Shown one piece after another: positions 7,290 to 14,656 of a stretch of 42,195 nucleotides of DNA; positions within the stretch are counted from its first letter, which is position 1, and each line of letters begins with the position of its first letter. This stretch comes from Bdellovibrionaceae bacterium UBA2339 (GTDB lineage Bacteria; Bdellovibrionota; Bdellovibrionia; Bdellovibrionales; JAMPXM01), in NCBI GenBank assembly GCA_002344785.1, contig DDUL01000064.1:594-42788 (forward strand). Direction: 5' to 3'. Below the pieces are notes generated by a model. The model saw only the letters and a list, made by a program, of their open reading frames with translations, made no database searches and was not told where the DNA came from. Made by a program: the position numbers and the translations under genes.

Positions 7290-8558
7290 TTAGCGAGTCG
7301 AGGTCGCCGGACGAGTTTGATCGCGCACGGCCACCGCCGTCCCACGACTACCCTGAGTGAGATGCGCATTGGTCACGCGCAGATCTTCGCAGCTTCGCGA
7401 GTACTCGCGGTTGCCTGTGGCCAACATATAAGATTCCGGCTGCACAGCCCGTCCGTGACGGCGCACCTCAAAGTGTAAGTGCGGTCCCGTGCTCCGACCC
7501 GTTGAGCCCATGTAGCCAACAACATCACCGCGCCGGAAGCATCGACCGCGGCGAACTTGAGCATCCGAGAATCGGGATAAGTGTCCATACAGAGTTTCCA
7601 TGCCGTTGCCATGGTCCAGTGACAATGCCAGTCCGTAACCCACTCGCGAGTTCGTATACATGCGCGAAATACATCCATCCGCTGCGGCGACGATCGGCGT
7701 ACCGACACCAGCCGCGATGTCCACACCGGCATGAAAGCGCGACGCCATCTCACCGTTTCGAGCGCGGAAACTACGACGTCGACCGAAACCTGAAGTCGTT
7801 GTGCAAGAGCGGCCTCGGCACGAGCAAGTCGGCGCGGTCAGAAAGCGCTGGCCTGCGGGTGCGGGCGCGACGGACCGAGGTGTAACCGGCACAGGTCCAT
7901 GATCATGCCCGTGGTCATGGTCATGATCGTGATCATCTCCGCGCTGAGTTTGGCGTGTGACACCTAAGTTCGGCGGACGACGCGGCGGCAGCGGCACATC
8001 CACAACTCCGCGCTCGCGCAATCGGTCCTGGAAATCATGTTCGATCTTTCGATCGGGCGCGGTCGCCGCAACCGGCGCCATTTGTCCAGCGCGCACAAGT
8101 TCCTGAAGATTGAAATACACATAGGATCCCGGCGCGATCTCTTGGCCTTGCGGATTCACGACGGCATAAGGCAACTGGGCCGCCACCAATCTACCGCTTG
8201 GAGTGTCCATCGTGCCGATGCTCTCGATCACTTTCAAAATGTTGATACCTGCGGGAGTCGTCGCTTCCCGGAGAGCCTCTTGGCGAACGCGCACCACAAA
8301 CTGCGAAGTCCACGGCAACTGGCCGATCGATCGACCATCAGAATCCTTCACCTGAATTCGATCATCCGAACCTGTCGGCATGAAGGTGACTGTGGCGGTG
8401 CCATCTGAATGTTTTTGAATTCGCACATTCGTCACCTGGCGAGCGCCTGAGGCCATCAGCTCGTGCGGCCATAGGCTCAGACTCAACATGCTGATGAGGC
8501 AAAGACTCAGTGTGAAGAGGCGAAACGTAGATTTTGTCGAACGGCTGAAGTTGTCCAT
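7290..8558 (-). CDS. Exported M23 (LytM-type) peptidase with His-rich linker
   Basis: 422 residues from the ATG at 8558 (weak ribosome site; an in-frame ATG at 8627 is possible but spoils the signal peptide). The signal peptide core lies at about residues 11-30. An N-terminal domain (about 40-165) is followed by a linker with an alternating Asp/His run at 208-221, then a C-terminal M23 metallopeptidase domain. There SGFGRRRS, FHAGVD (His276, Asp280) and HLHFEV (His360, His362) supply the zinc ligands and catalytic residues of the LytM family, so the enzyme should be active on peptidoglycan peptides. Cys pairs flank the domain start (C-S-C-R-G-R-S-C). It is a paralog of the gene at 10249-11439. 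A perfect TGTCTCA-N3-TGAGACA palindrome lies 86 bp upstream. Confidence 0.85.
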   Translation of the reverse strand: MDNFSRSTKSTFRLFTLSLCLISMLSLSLWPHELMASGARQVTNVRIQKHSDGTATVTFMPTGSDDRIQVKDSDGRSIGQLPWTSQFVVRVRQEALREATTPAGINILKVIESIGTMDTPSGRLVAAQLPYAVVNPQGQEIAPGSYVYFNLQELVRAGQMAPVAATAPDRKIEHDFQDRLRERGVVDVPLPPRRPPNLGVTRQTQRGDDHDHDHDHGHDHGPVPVTPRSVAPAPAGQRFLTAPTCSCRGRSCTTTSGFGRRRSFRARNGEMASRFHAGVDIAAGVGTPIVAAADGCISRMYTNSRVGYGLALSLDHGNGMETLYGHLSRFSDAQVRRGRCFRRGDVVGYMGSTGRSTGPHLHFEVRRHGRAVQPESYMLATGNREYSRSCEDLRVTNAHLTQGSRGTAVAVRDQTRPATSTR

Positions 8559-8644
8559 GAGCTTCAGCAGGGCAAGGCCGAGGCCAACGGCCCCCGGCTC
8601 ATCTTCAACGTATTCAAGGAGATTCAATTCTCGGAGATGAATTC

Positions 8645-8661
8645 TGTCTCAAATTGAGACA
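8645..8661. promoter_or_regulatory. Perfect TGTCTCA-N3-TGAGACA palindrome
   Basis: TGTCTCAAATTGAGACA is a perfect 7-3-7 inverted repeat. It lies in the gap between the end of the FecR-domain gene and the start of the M23 peptidase gene, both on the minus strand, so it should serve the latter. Confidence 0.6.
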
Positions 8662-8742
8662 GTGCCCGAGATGGGCCAAACACTGTCGAGTCCCTATCCA
8701 AATCGCGCCAAGCGCAATTTCACAGCATCAGAACTCTGCAGA

Positions 8743-10083
8743 TCAATAGGCGCCGCATGTACCAACACGTACGCGATCCACTTGGCACTCATCCGCGCTG
8801 CGCGTGGGAAGCACAGTGGGCTCGGCCCACTTACCATTGGCGCGACAGAGTCGTCGCACACAACTGACGCCCGGCAAATCTGTTCGACAGCGCGATGCAC
8901 CCGACGGGTTTTTGCCTTCGCAAGTCCACGAACAATCATTGAACTGACCCGAAGGGGCCGAGCACAAACTCGCATCGACTTGCGCAGGCTTTCGACCCGC
9001 ATCGACGAGGCTGTCGCCACCCACCGGTTCGCGCAACGCGAACATGGTGTCGCGATCCAACTCGCGCACATCTTCATCACTCATCTTGAATACCGGTGTA
9101 AGGAAATTCGGTGCCGAACGAAGTTCTTCATCTGTGGGCTCGGCTCCGCCGGGCTTCGCCGGAATCACGGCCACGTGTGCGGCATAAGTTTTTGCGGTGA
9201 CGGACATGGGGCGACCGTCGCCACGAAGGCCTGCAAGTGCCACTTCGCCGGTTAGCGTGCGAATTTCTGTGGTCCATTCGCGCTGGCCAGGCTCGAAGCT
9301 TGCGACAAAGTCCGTGCCTCGCACTCCGGCGACAGCCGTGCGTGTTCGAATCTGGAAGGTCGAAGCACTTTCGCCTGGGGGCAGCTTGCTGGGATCTTCG
9401 CCGTAGCGACCTTGCACGCGCGAGCGAATCTTCCCCTTCATCAAGTCCATCATAATTTTTCGCGAAGTGCCGGTTGAGCCAGTGGCTTGTTCAATGCGAA
9501 TCGAAGTGTTCGGCGAGACGAACATTTCGCTGAGTTCGGGAAAGCGAACTCGAATGCGCCCGTCAACTCCCGTCATCAACAGATCTCCGGCAAACACCGT
9601 CGCACCTTGCGTGAGGTTTTCGTCGCGGGCCTGACCGGCTCGGCGGACTCGCGCATCACCCACCACCAAAATGATCTCGCCACTTCGTGCAGGCGCGGCT
9701 GCGGACGCCGGCACACGACCCGCGTCTTGCTTGGCCTTGAGTTCGGCCATGCACTGCTTGTGATTCTCCGCGGGTTTGCAACTTGGCTTCTTACAGCTCT
9801 TCACCTTGGAGTTCGCAGGTCCGCACTTCTCCGTATAGAAGCTGACGCCTGTTTCAACTTCACAGGCTCCGCATTGGCTGGCTTCGCACTCACAACTCAC
9901 AATTTTCGCCAGCGTCGCCTGCGCTGGTGCCGGAGCGGCAATGGGCGCTGCAGCGGATTCATCAGCTGCGGCATTCGCGGCAAGGCCTAAGCTCAAGCCC
10001 ACACCAAGACTCAAAGCCAAGGCGATTCCGGCAAGCCATCGAGACAAGTCATTTTGAATTGCGACAACGGACCACGTTTTCAT
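8743..10083 (-). CDS. Exported FecR-domain protein with Cys-rich segments
   Basis: 446 residues from the ATG at 10083; a further in-frame ATG lies at 10161 but would run through the palindrome at 10120-10136. After a long N-region the hydrophobic core (IALALSLGVGLSLGLAANA) ends the signal peptide near A-N-A-A-A. A Cys-rich segment (about 64-111, nine Cys) precedes a FecR domain at about residues 135-275. That domain has the typical run: GEIILVVGDARVRR, then VFAGDLLMTGVDGRIRVRF, and the hallmark TRTAVAGVRGTDF. Unlike classical FecR this protein is not next to a FecI sigma factor, and no inner-membrane helix follows the signal. The C-terminus has eight more Cys. FecR domains elsewhere act in envelope signalling or ligand binding; the role here is unknown. 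It is divergent from the second M23 gene. Confidence 0.75.
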   Translation of the reverse strand: MKTWSVVAIQNDLSRWLAGIALALSLGVGLSLGLAANAAADESAAAPIAAPAPAQATLAKIVSCECEASQCGACEVETGVSFYTEKCGPANSKVKSCKKPSCKPAENHKQCMAELKAKQDAGRVPASAAAPARSGEIILVVGDARVRRAGQARDENLTQGATVFAGDLLMTGVDGRIRVRFPELSEMFVSPNTSIRIEQATGSTGTSRKIMMDLMKGKIRSRVQGRYGEDPSKLPPGESASTFQIRTRTAVAGVRGTDFVASFEPGQREWTTEIRTLTGEVALAGLRGDGRPMSVTAKTYAAHVAVIPAKPGGAEPTDEELRSAPNFLTPVFKMSDEDVRELDRDTMFALREPVGGDSLVDAGRKPAQVDASLCSAPSGQFNDCSWTCEGKNPSGASRCRTDLPGVSCVRRLCRANGKWAEPTVLPTRSADECQVDRVRVGTCGAY

Positions 10084-10119
10084 GACTTCTACTTTTCGGT
10101 CGAAGTGTCGAAGATCTTG

Positions 10120-10136
10120 CGTCTCATCTTGAGACG
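10120..10136. promoter_or_regulatory. TGTCTCA-type palindrome in the FecR/M23 divergent region
   Basis: CGTCTCATCTTGAGACG is a perfect 7-3-7 inverted repeat with C/G in place of T/A at its ends. It lies 36 bp upstream of the FecR-domain gene and 112 bp upstream of the divergent M23 gene, so it could serve both. Confidence 0.55.
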
Positions 10137-10248
10137 AACTCGCCCGCAACAATCTCTTCATCTTGCCAAGAGCCTAGTGGTTTTGAACTGAGAGAATCTT
10201 TGCGGCCGCACCTCCGAGACACTCAACTTTGGACCAAAATGAGCCGAA

Positions 10249-11439
10249 ATGAGTCTCATGTGGGGACACCGCCAAGCTTGCCGCCAACTCATGCGCATCG
10301 CTCTCTTTGCCATCACCGCCACCATCGGCTTTTTCGTCACGCTTGTGCCGAGCAGTCAGTCGCGGGCCACAACCGGCGAAGTCATGACCACCGAGCGCGT
10401 TCGCATCGCACCAACGATCGGTCAACCGCCCACGCCGCTCTATGATTCCCAAGGCCAACTCATTGGCTACTCGAACCCGAACACCACACTTGAGTTCAAT
10501 ATTCCTTCGGGTCTCTTGAACGGCGCCACAGCCGGCGGACAGTTCGACATGTCGAAGATCACCTCGGCGATCTCCGAGATCGGTAAATCGGGGCAACGCA
10601 TTTTGCGAGTCCGCCCTGACACTTCCGTCGTCGACGAGTTTGGAAAAGAGATCTTGCGTCCCGGTCAGAGCGCTCAAGTTCCCGCGAGTGCCGTGCAAAG
10701 CGGAGCCATGCAGCCCACGGGTGTCGCGGGCAATAGTCCCGGCGCGGATCGAGCCAACGAACAAATTCAAAGTGGTCGAATTTCTCCGCAGCCTGGGGGC
10801 TCGCCCGGTAGCCCTGCTCAGCCCGGTGGCGCGCCCGCACCAAGCGGCGGCTCACCCGCAAGATCCGCAGGCGAGATCAGCACACCCAGCGGCGGTCGCT
10901 TCTTGGGGGCACCCACTTGCGACTGCGTCGGCGGTGGCTGTCGATTCACTTCAGGCTTTGGTCCTCGACGAAGCGTGCGCACGAGTAATGGTCGCATGAG
11001 CTCGAGCAATCACCAAGGCTGTGACATCGCGGGCGGTGCGGGCTCGAAGATCGTCGCGGCGGCCGATGGCTGCGTGCGAAGGATCGGTCGCAATCGAAAC
11101 GCGGGCTATGGACTTGAGATTCACTTGGATCATCGAAACGGCTTCGTCACACAGTATGCGCACTTGCAGAGATTCGCAGCGAGCGTTCGCGAAGGTGCGT
11201 GCTTCCGAAAAGGTGATGTGATCGGCTTTATGGGTTCAACCGGAAACTCCACGGGACCGCATTTACACTTTGGCTTGTTTCACAACGGTCGCCCCGTGGA
11301 TCCGCGACAATATATGAGTGCACGCACCAATGCGGATGTTTCGAAACGCTGTTCGGAGCTGGCGTCCTCAGCTTCGCCGACAAGTCCTGGTGCCGCACCA
11401 GCAGCCGCACCCAGCTCACGCCCGCCCGTTCAAAGATAA
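10249..11439 (+). CDS. Exported M23 (LytM-type) peptidase, paralog of 7290-8558
   Basis: 396 residues from the ATG at 10249; starts at 10258 or 10291 are also possible, because no start has a clear ribosome site. The signal peptide core is at about residues 16-35. The N-terminal domain (about 48-155) resembles that of the first paralog (VVDEFGKEILRPGQ here, VVNPQGQEIAPGS there). A Pro/Gly/Ser linker (about 178-215) replaces the His-rich one. The M23 domain has SGFGPRRSVR, NHQGCD (His255, Asp259) and HLHFGL (His338, His340), so the catalytic set is intact. The Cys at the x position of H-x-x-x-D differs from the paralog. Expected to cleave peptidoglycan cross-links in the periplasm. Confidence 0.85.
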   Translation: MSLMWGHRQACRQLMRIALFAITATIGFFVTLVPSSQSRATTGEVMTTERVRIAPTIGQPPTPLYDSQGQLIGYSNPNTTLEFNIPSGLLNGATAGGQFDMSKITSAISEIGKSGQRILRVRPDTSVVDEFGKEILRPGQSAQVPASAVQSGAMQPTGVAGNSPGADRANEQIQSGRISPQPGGSPGSPAQPGGAPAPSGGSPARSAGEISTPSGGRFLGAPTCDCVGGGCRFTSGFGPRRSVRTSNGRMSSSNHQGCDIAGGAGSKIVAAADGCVRRIGRNRNAGYGLEIHLDHRNGFVTQYAHLQRFAASVREGACFRKGDVIGFMGSTGNSTGPHLHFGLFHNGRPVDPRQYMSARTNADVSKRCSELASSASPTSPGAAPAAAPSSRPPVQR

Positions 11440-11460
11440 AGGCGAAGCCCAAGGCGCACC

Positions 11461-11508
11461 ACAGCCTGTCGAACAAGCTGACAGTCGGATAGTTCGACAG
11501 CAGGCTGT
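11461..11508. repeat. Long inverted repeat downstream of the M23 gene
   Basis: CTGTCGAAC (11466-11474) and GTTCGACAG (11492-11500) are perfectly complementary; outer ACAGCC and GGCTGT extend the stem past a small bulge. It starts 22 bp after the stop codon. Without a T-run directly after, it may be an mRNA 3-prime stabiliser or atypical terminator. Confidence 0.45.
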
Positions 11509-11657
11509 TAGCGCTTGAACAGGTTTTTCCTCCCAGCGCCAATTTGCGGCACGAAGACTTGGCCTCGATCTTTCATCTCTTGGTTTTGGGCCTGACGAGA
11601 TCGGCGCGGAATTCTCCGCCAGACTTCGAGGCCAATTGGCAAAGCCGGGAGAAGGAC

Positions 11658-12314
11658 ATGGAAAAGACATTCAGCTCGGAGAATTCGATTCGCCCCACGC
11701 AACGCCCTTCGGCCTTGTTTCAAATTGAGACACGCGTGTCGGGTCGCATGGCTCGCCTTCTCCTCTTAGGCCTGACGACTCTGGCCATGAATGTCTCCAC
11801 GCCAGCAAAAGCCCAAGAACAATGCGTGACGAGCTTTCCCGAAGCTGAGCGATCTTCATCGGCTCTTCTTAAGAAAGTGGCGGCGATGGTCAAAGGCCGC
11901 AATTTCACCAATCGGACCAACGGCACACATCTCACATTTGGTTCAGGTCGATTCAACTTTCAGTATCTCTCGACAGATGACAGCGGGCGTCTGGTGCGCC
12001 AGACCGGGATCGCGAAACTTTGTGATCGAAACGGCACTTTGTCGCTCACCACACCTGATGGCCGAGACCTCACTGTGACTTCTCAAGGCCAGTGTTTCCA
12101 AGTTTCGCCGGGTGGAATGGCGGCGGCCTTCATTTCAACGGATGCGCGAACCTTCTGTCCTGGGCAAATGCCCCGAGCTGTCGCCACCGCATGTGCGCGA
12201 CACCCTCAGTGTGCCTCGGCCAACAATCTGGGTCCCAGCGGCAGCCCTGCTGGGACGACGGATCGCTCAGTGGCCGGCCAACCTTCGACGGCAACTTCCG
12301 GCGCGACTCGTTAA
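11658..12314 (+). CDS. Exported protein of unknown function
   Basis: 218 residues from the ATG at 11658, which has GGGAGAAGGA just upstream. An internal ATG at 11748 (MARLLLLGLTTLAMNV) would give a classical short signal peptide and place the palindrome at 11716-11732 upstream of the gene instead of inside it; I prefer 11658 because of the ribosome site. Cleavage would follow A-K-A. The mature part has repeated short strands (LTFGSGRFNFQYLSTDDSGR), five Cys and a Ser/Thr/Gly-rich tail. No family recognised. It is the first of two exported-protein genes following the M23 gene. Confidence 0.55.
   Translation: MEKTFSSENSIRPTQRPSALFQIETRVSGRMARLLLLGLTTLAMNVSTPAKAQEQCVTSFPEAERSSSALLKKVAAMVKGRNFTNRTNGTHLTFGSGRFNFQYLSTDDSGRLVRQTGIAKLCDRNGTLSLTTPDGRDLTVTSQGQCFQVSPGGMAAAFISTDARTFCPGQMPRAVATACARHPQCASANNLGPSGSPAGTTDRSVAGQPSTATSGATR
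11716..11732. promoter_or_regulatory. Copy of the TGTCTCA-N3-TGAGACA palindrome
   Basis: TGTTTCAAATTGAGACA matches 13 of 14 arm positions. With the start at 11658 it falls inside the coding region; with the start at 11748 it lies 15 bp upstream of the ATG. Confidence 0.45.
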
Positions 12315-12359
12315 CGGAATCGCGAGCTGAAGTTTTCCACGCGGAAAGGGGGGACCAAC

Positions 12360-13025
12360 ATGGCGTCTTGGAACTTGATCGGAAATCTTTTGTCGGCGCC
12401 GCGATCCACTTCGGCGATCGCGCTGAGCTTGCAGATCATCACTCTGCTTCTGGTAGCTCCCACCACACAAGCTCGCTTGAGCGAGCCCGGTGCGCGTCCG
12501 CAAAAATTGCCGACGCTTGAGATCTTGAATCAAACCAAAATCACGCCACCCCACCGCTGGACCTGGCTTGGCAAACAAGTTTCGCGCGACTTCGCATGGC
12601 AGCCGCCTTCGCCCAACTACATCGGCGAAATTCGCCGCGAGTACGACGATGTGGAGCTCAACATCGACGATCCGGCTCGACTTGAGAGCGTGCAGGTCTT
12701 TGCATTTAGCTACGACGACACTCGTCCGCGCCAACGCGAGCTGGAGAGCGCGCACCGACAGCTTTCTCAGCTTCGCATGTCCAAACTCGGACTTCAGTCA
12801 CGCGATGTGCAGCGACGCGATCGCTTTGCGACGCGAAACGCGGCCATGCAGCTGACACGCGAAGATCAGTTCAAGTGGGGCACGATTCCTTGGGTGCACA
12901 TTGAGCAAAGCGTGATGGTCGGACCGCGAATTCTGGTGTTCTCGATGTCAGGTCCGCTCGAACGAAGCGAAGAGATCCGCCGACTGCTCAAAGACTTGGT
13001 TGAGCAAAGTCAGATCGAGCCCTAA
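12360..13025 (+). CDS. Exported protein of unknown function
   Basis: 221 residues from the ATG at 12360, preceded by GGAAAGGGGGGA. The hydrophobic stretch at about residues 19-34 (AIALSLQIITLLLVAP) is a signal peptide with likely cleavage after T-Q-A. The mature protein is strongly basic and Arg-rich, with a segment PHRWTWLGKQVSRDF, a long helical stretch (RQRELESAHRQLSQLRMSK) and a final strand GPRILVFSMSGPLERSEE followed by a helix. There are no Cys. I do not recognise the family. It follows the previous exported protein by 45 bp, probably in one transcript. It converges with the glycosyltransferase gene, leaving only 3 bp between stop codons. Confidence 0.6.
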   Translation: MASWNLIGNLLSAPRSTSAIALSLQIITLLLVAPTTQARLSEPGARPQKLPTLEILNQTKITPPHRWTWLGKQVSRDFAWQPPSPNYIGEIRREYDDVELNIDDPARLESVQVFAFSYDDTRPRQRELESAHRQLSQLRMSKLGLQSRDVQRRDRFATRNAAMQLTREDQFKWGTIPWVHIEQSVMVGPRILVFSMSGPLERSEEIRRLLKDLVEQSQIEP

Positions 13026-13028
13026 GGC

Positions 13029-13835
13029 CTAAGCCCTCGGCAGGTTCGAAGCTTGAGCGCTTTGGCCTCGCTCCAACTCCCAAAGCTTGGTCCACTTCAA
13101 AAACACCGAGTAGGCCGCGCCCACCGCGATCACAAAGCCCGGAAGGCCATCCAAAAATCCGCGCTTGAGAAAATAGCACTCGATGAATTTGCTCCAGGAT
13201 TTGAACATGAGCCGAGCCACGGAAAACTTTTGTCCTTTGGCGTGAAGTTCCTGAGCGCCAAGACTCGAGTAGCGATTGTTGGTCGCCACTTGTTCCGCAT
13301 GCGTGGGAAACGGCCAATGCAAAAGATCCGCATCAATCCGCTCGCAGCGCCACTCGCCACCCGCCTTCGCTTGCACGCGCTCGTGCACATGCTCGCCACC
13401 TCGCCATTCCGCCTGACGGCGATCGAACAAGCGAAGCTGTCGATCCGGGTACCATCCGCCGTGGCGAATCCATCTTCCTAAGTTGAAGGTCAGTCGAGGA
13501 AACTCGTAGGCACTGGCACCTTGGCCACGCAAAATATCTGGCAGTCGGGTGCGGAGTTCTTGTTGCAAAGCTTCACTCAGCGCTTCGTCGCCATCGAGTG
13601 ACAGAATCCAATCGTGGCGCGCCAACTCCACAGCGCGTGCTTTCTGCGCACGATAGCCGCGCCAAGGCTCTTGAAAGACGCGCGCCCCGCATCGCTCCGC
13701 AATCTCACGCGTGGCATCCGTCGACCCCGAGTCCAAGACCACCACATCATCGCAAAATTCAGCTGAACGCAGGGCGCGTTCAATGCCTTCGGCTTCATTG
13801 AGAGTGATGATGACGAGCGAGACAGCTAGGCGCAT
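13029..13835 (-). CDS. Family 2 glycosyltransferase, WaaE/KdtX-like
   Basis: 268 residues from the ATG at 13835; no strong ribosome site. The N-terminus has the GT-A nucleotide-sugar fold: SLVIITLNEAEGIERAL, DVVVLDSGSTDAT (about 30-42), and the D-x-D motif in SLDGDEAL (Asp81, Asp83). GGWYPDRQLRLFDRR at 126-140 and the GGEHVHERV run are typical of the lipopolysaccharide core glycosyltransferase group that includes WaaE/KdtX. A C-terminal amphipathic or membrane segment (GFLDGLPGFVIAVGAAYSVF) fits peripheral attachment to the inner membrane. It likely adds a sugar to the lipid A-core region; the exact sugar cannot be told. It is divergent from the outer-membrane protein gene, with 92 bp between. 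Confidence 0.8.
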   Translation of the reverse strand: MRLAVSLVIITLNEAEGIERALRSAEFCDDVVVLDSGSTDATREIAERCGARVFQEPWRGYRAQKARAVELARHDWILSLDGDEALSEALQQELRTRLPDILRGQGASAYEFPRLTFNLGRWIRHGGWYPDRQLRLFDRRQAEWRGGEHVHERVQAKAGGEWRCERIDADLLHWPFPTHAEQVATNNRYSSLGAQELHAKGQKFSVARLMFKSWSKFIECYFLKRGFLDGLPGFVIAVGAAYSVFLKWTKLWELERGQSAQASNLPRA

Positions 13836-13927
13836 TTCGGCTCAGCGTGGCAATCGTCGGTGGCATTGTCAAACGCCGAGCTTTCAGCTTGGATAAAGTC
13901 TCGTTTCGCCGACAGGAGGCCTCTCTC

Positions 13928-14578
13928 ATGAACTTTAATTCCCGATTGCTCAATTCCGCGCGCGCCTACGCCATCGCCCTGCTTGCGGGTCTCTGCCTCA
14001 CAGCACCGACGGCTCACGCCTACTACTCCACACTGGATTCCGGCGAAATGGTCGACGAAAACCAGTACCAAGCCATGGTGTCGCTGCAATCCATCTTCAA
14101 CAAATATGACGGCATGAACTTCACCGGCCGACTCGATACGGGAATCCGCGAGGACATCTCCATCCGCGGCGTTTTGGGTTTTGGCAAAGTTGATTTTCAT
14201 ATCGGCGCGCTCGCCAAGTGGATGCCCTTCCCCGACACCGATCAACAGCCCGCGATCGGCGCCGAGGCTGGCGTTCTGCTGGCGCGGATCGGCAGCGTCA
14301 CGCAGTACTCATTGCGAGTTCACCCTTTGATCTCCAAAAAACTCGAACTCGAAATCGGTGATGTGATTCCCTACGCCTCTCTCCCCACCGGCGTGACCAT
14401 TCAATCCGGAAGTGGCGCTGACGAAACTTTCACGCCGCTTCAACTGGTCATCGGCTCAGAACTTCGCCCGTTGGAAGTGAAAGACTGGAGCTTCTTTGCT
14501 GAACTGGGGTTGAATCTGCACAAGTCATTTGGCTACATCGCCGCTTCGGCCGCCTATCGCTTTTCGGCAGGCAACTGA
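13928..14578 (+). CDS. Putative outer-membrane beta-barrel protein
   Basis: 216 residues from the ATG at 13928, with AGGAGG eight bases upstream; the ORF extends 27 codons upstream without support. The signal peptide (AYAIALLAGLCLTAPTAHA) is cleaved before Y-Y-S-T. The mature part has alternating-strand patterns separated by turns (NFTGRLDTGIREDISIRGVLGF; VDFHIGALAKWMPF; SVTQYSLRVHPLISKKLELEIG; SFFAELGLNLHKSFGYIAASAAYRF), which suggest an eight-strand-type barrel. There is no terminal aromatic residue; it ends S-A-G-N. Function unknown. A strong terminator shared with dnaK follows. Confidence 0.6.
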   Translation: MNFNSRLLNSARAYAIALLAGLCLTAPTAHAYYSTLDSGEMVDENQYQAMVSLQSIFNKYDGMNFTGRLDTGIREDISIRGVLGFGKVDFHIGALAKWMPFPDTDQQPAIGAEAGVLLARIGSVTQYSLRVHPLISKKLELEIGDVIPYASLPTGVTIQSGSGADETFTPLQLVIGSELRPLEVKDWSFFAELGLNLHKSFGYIAASAAYRFSAGN

Positions 14579-14604
14579 GCCGCCGCGATCCCGCATCGCG
14601 CAAA

Positions 14605-14633
14605 AAAAAGGCCCTCCGATGGAGGGCCTTTTT
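14605..14633. terminator. Bidirectional rho-independent terminator
   Basis: AAAAAGGCCCTCC-GAT-GGAGGGCCTTTTT is a perfect stem with A and T runs, placed between the converging barrel gene and dnaK. Confidence 0.92.
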
Positions 14634-14656
14634 CGTTTCACTCAAATTCTCAAAAC

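Noticed and set aside
8571..8586. Sigma-54-like box TGGCCTCGGCCTTGCC on the minus strand before the M23 gene
   Set aside because: The implied start of transcription would fall at the start codon at 8558, so it would only work for a leaderless message.
11636..11660. GCAAAGCCGGG resembling part of the GEMM (c-di-GMP-I) riboswitch
   Set aside because: The other conserved parts of the aptamer are absent nearby.
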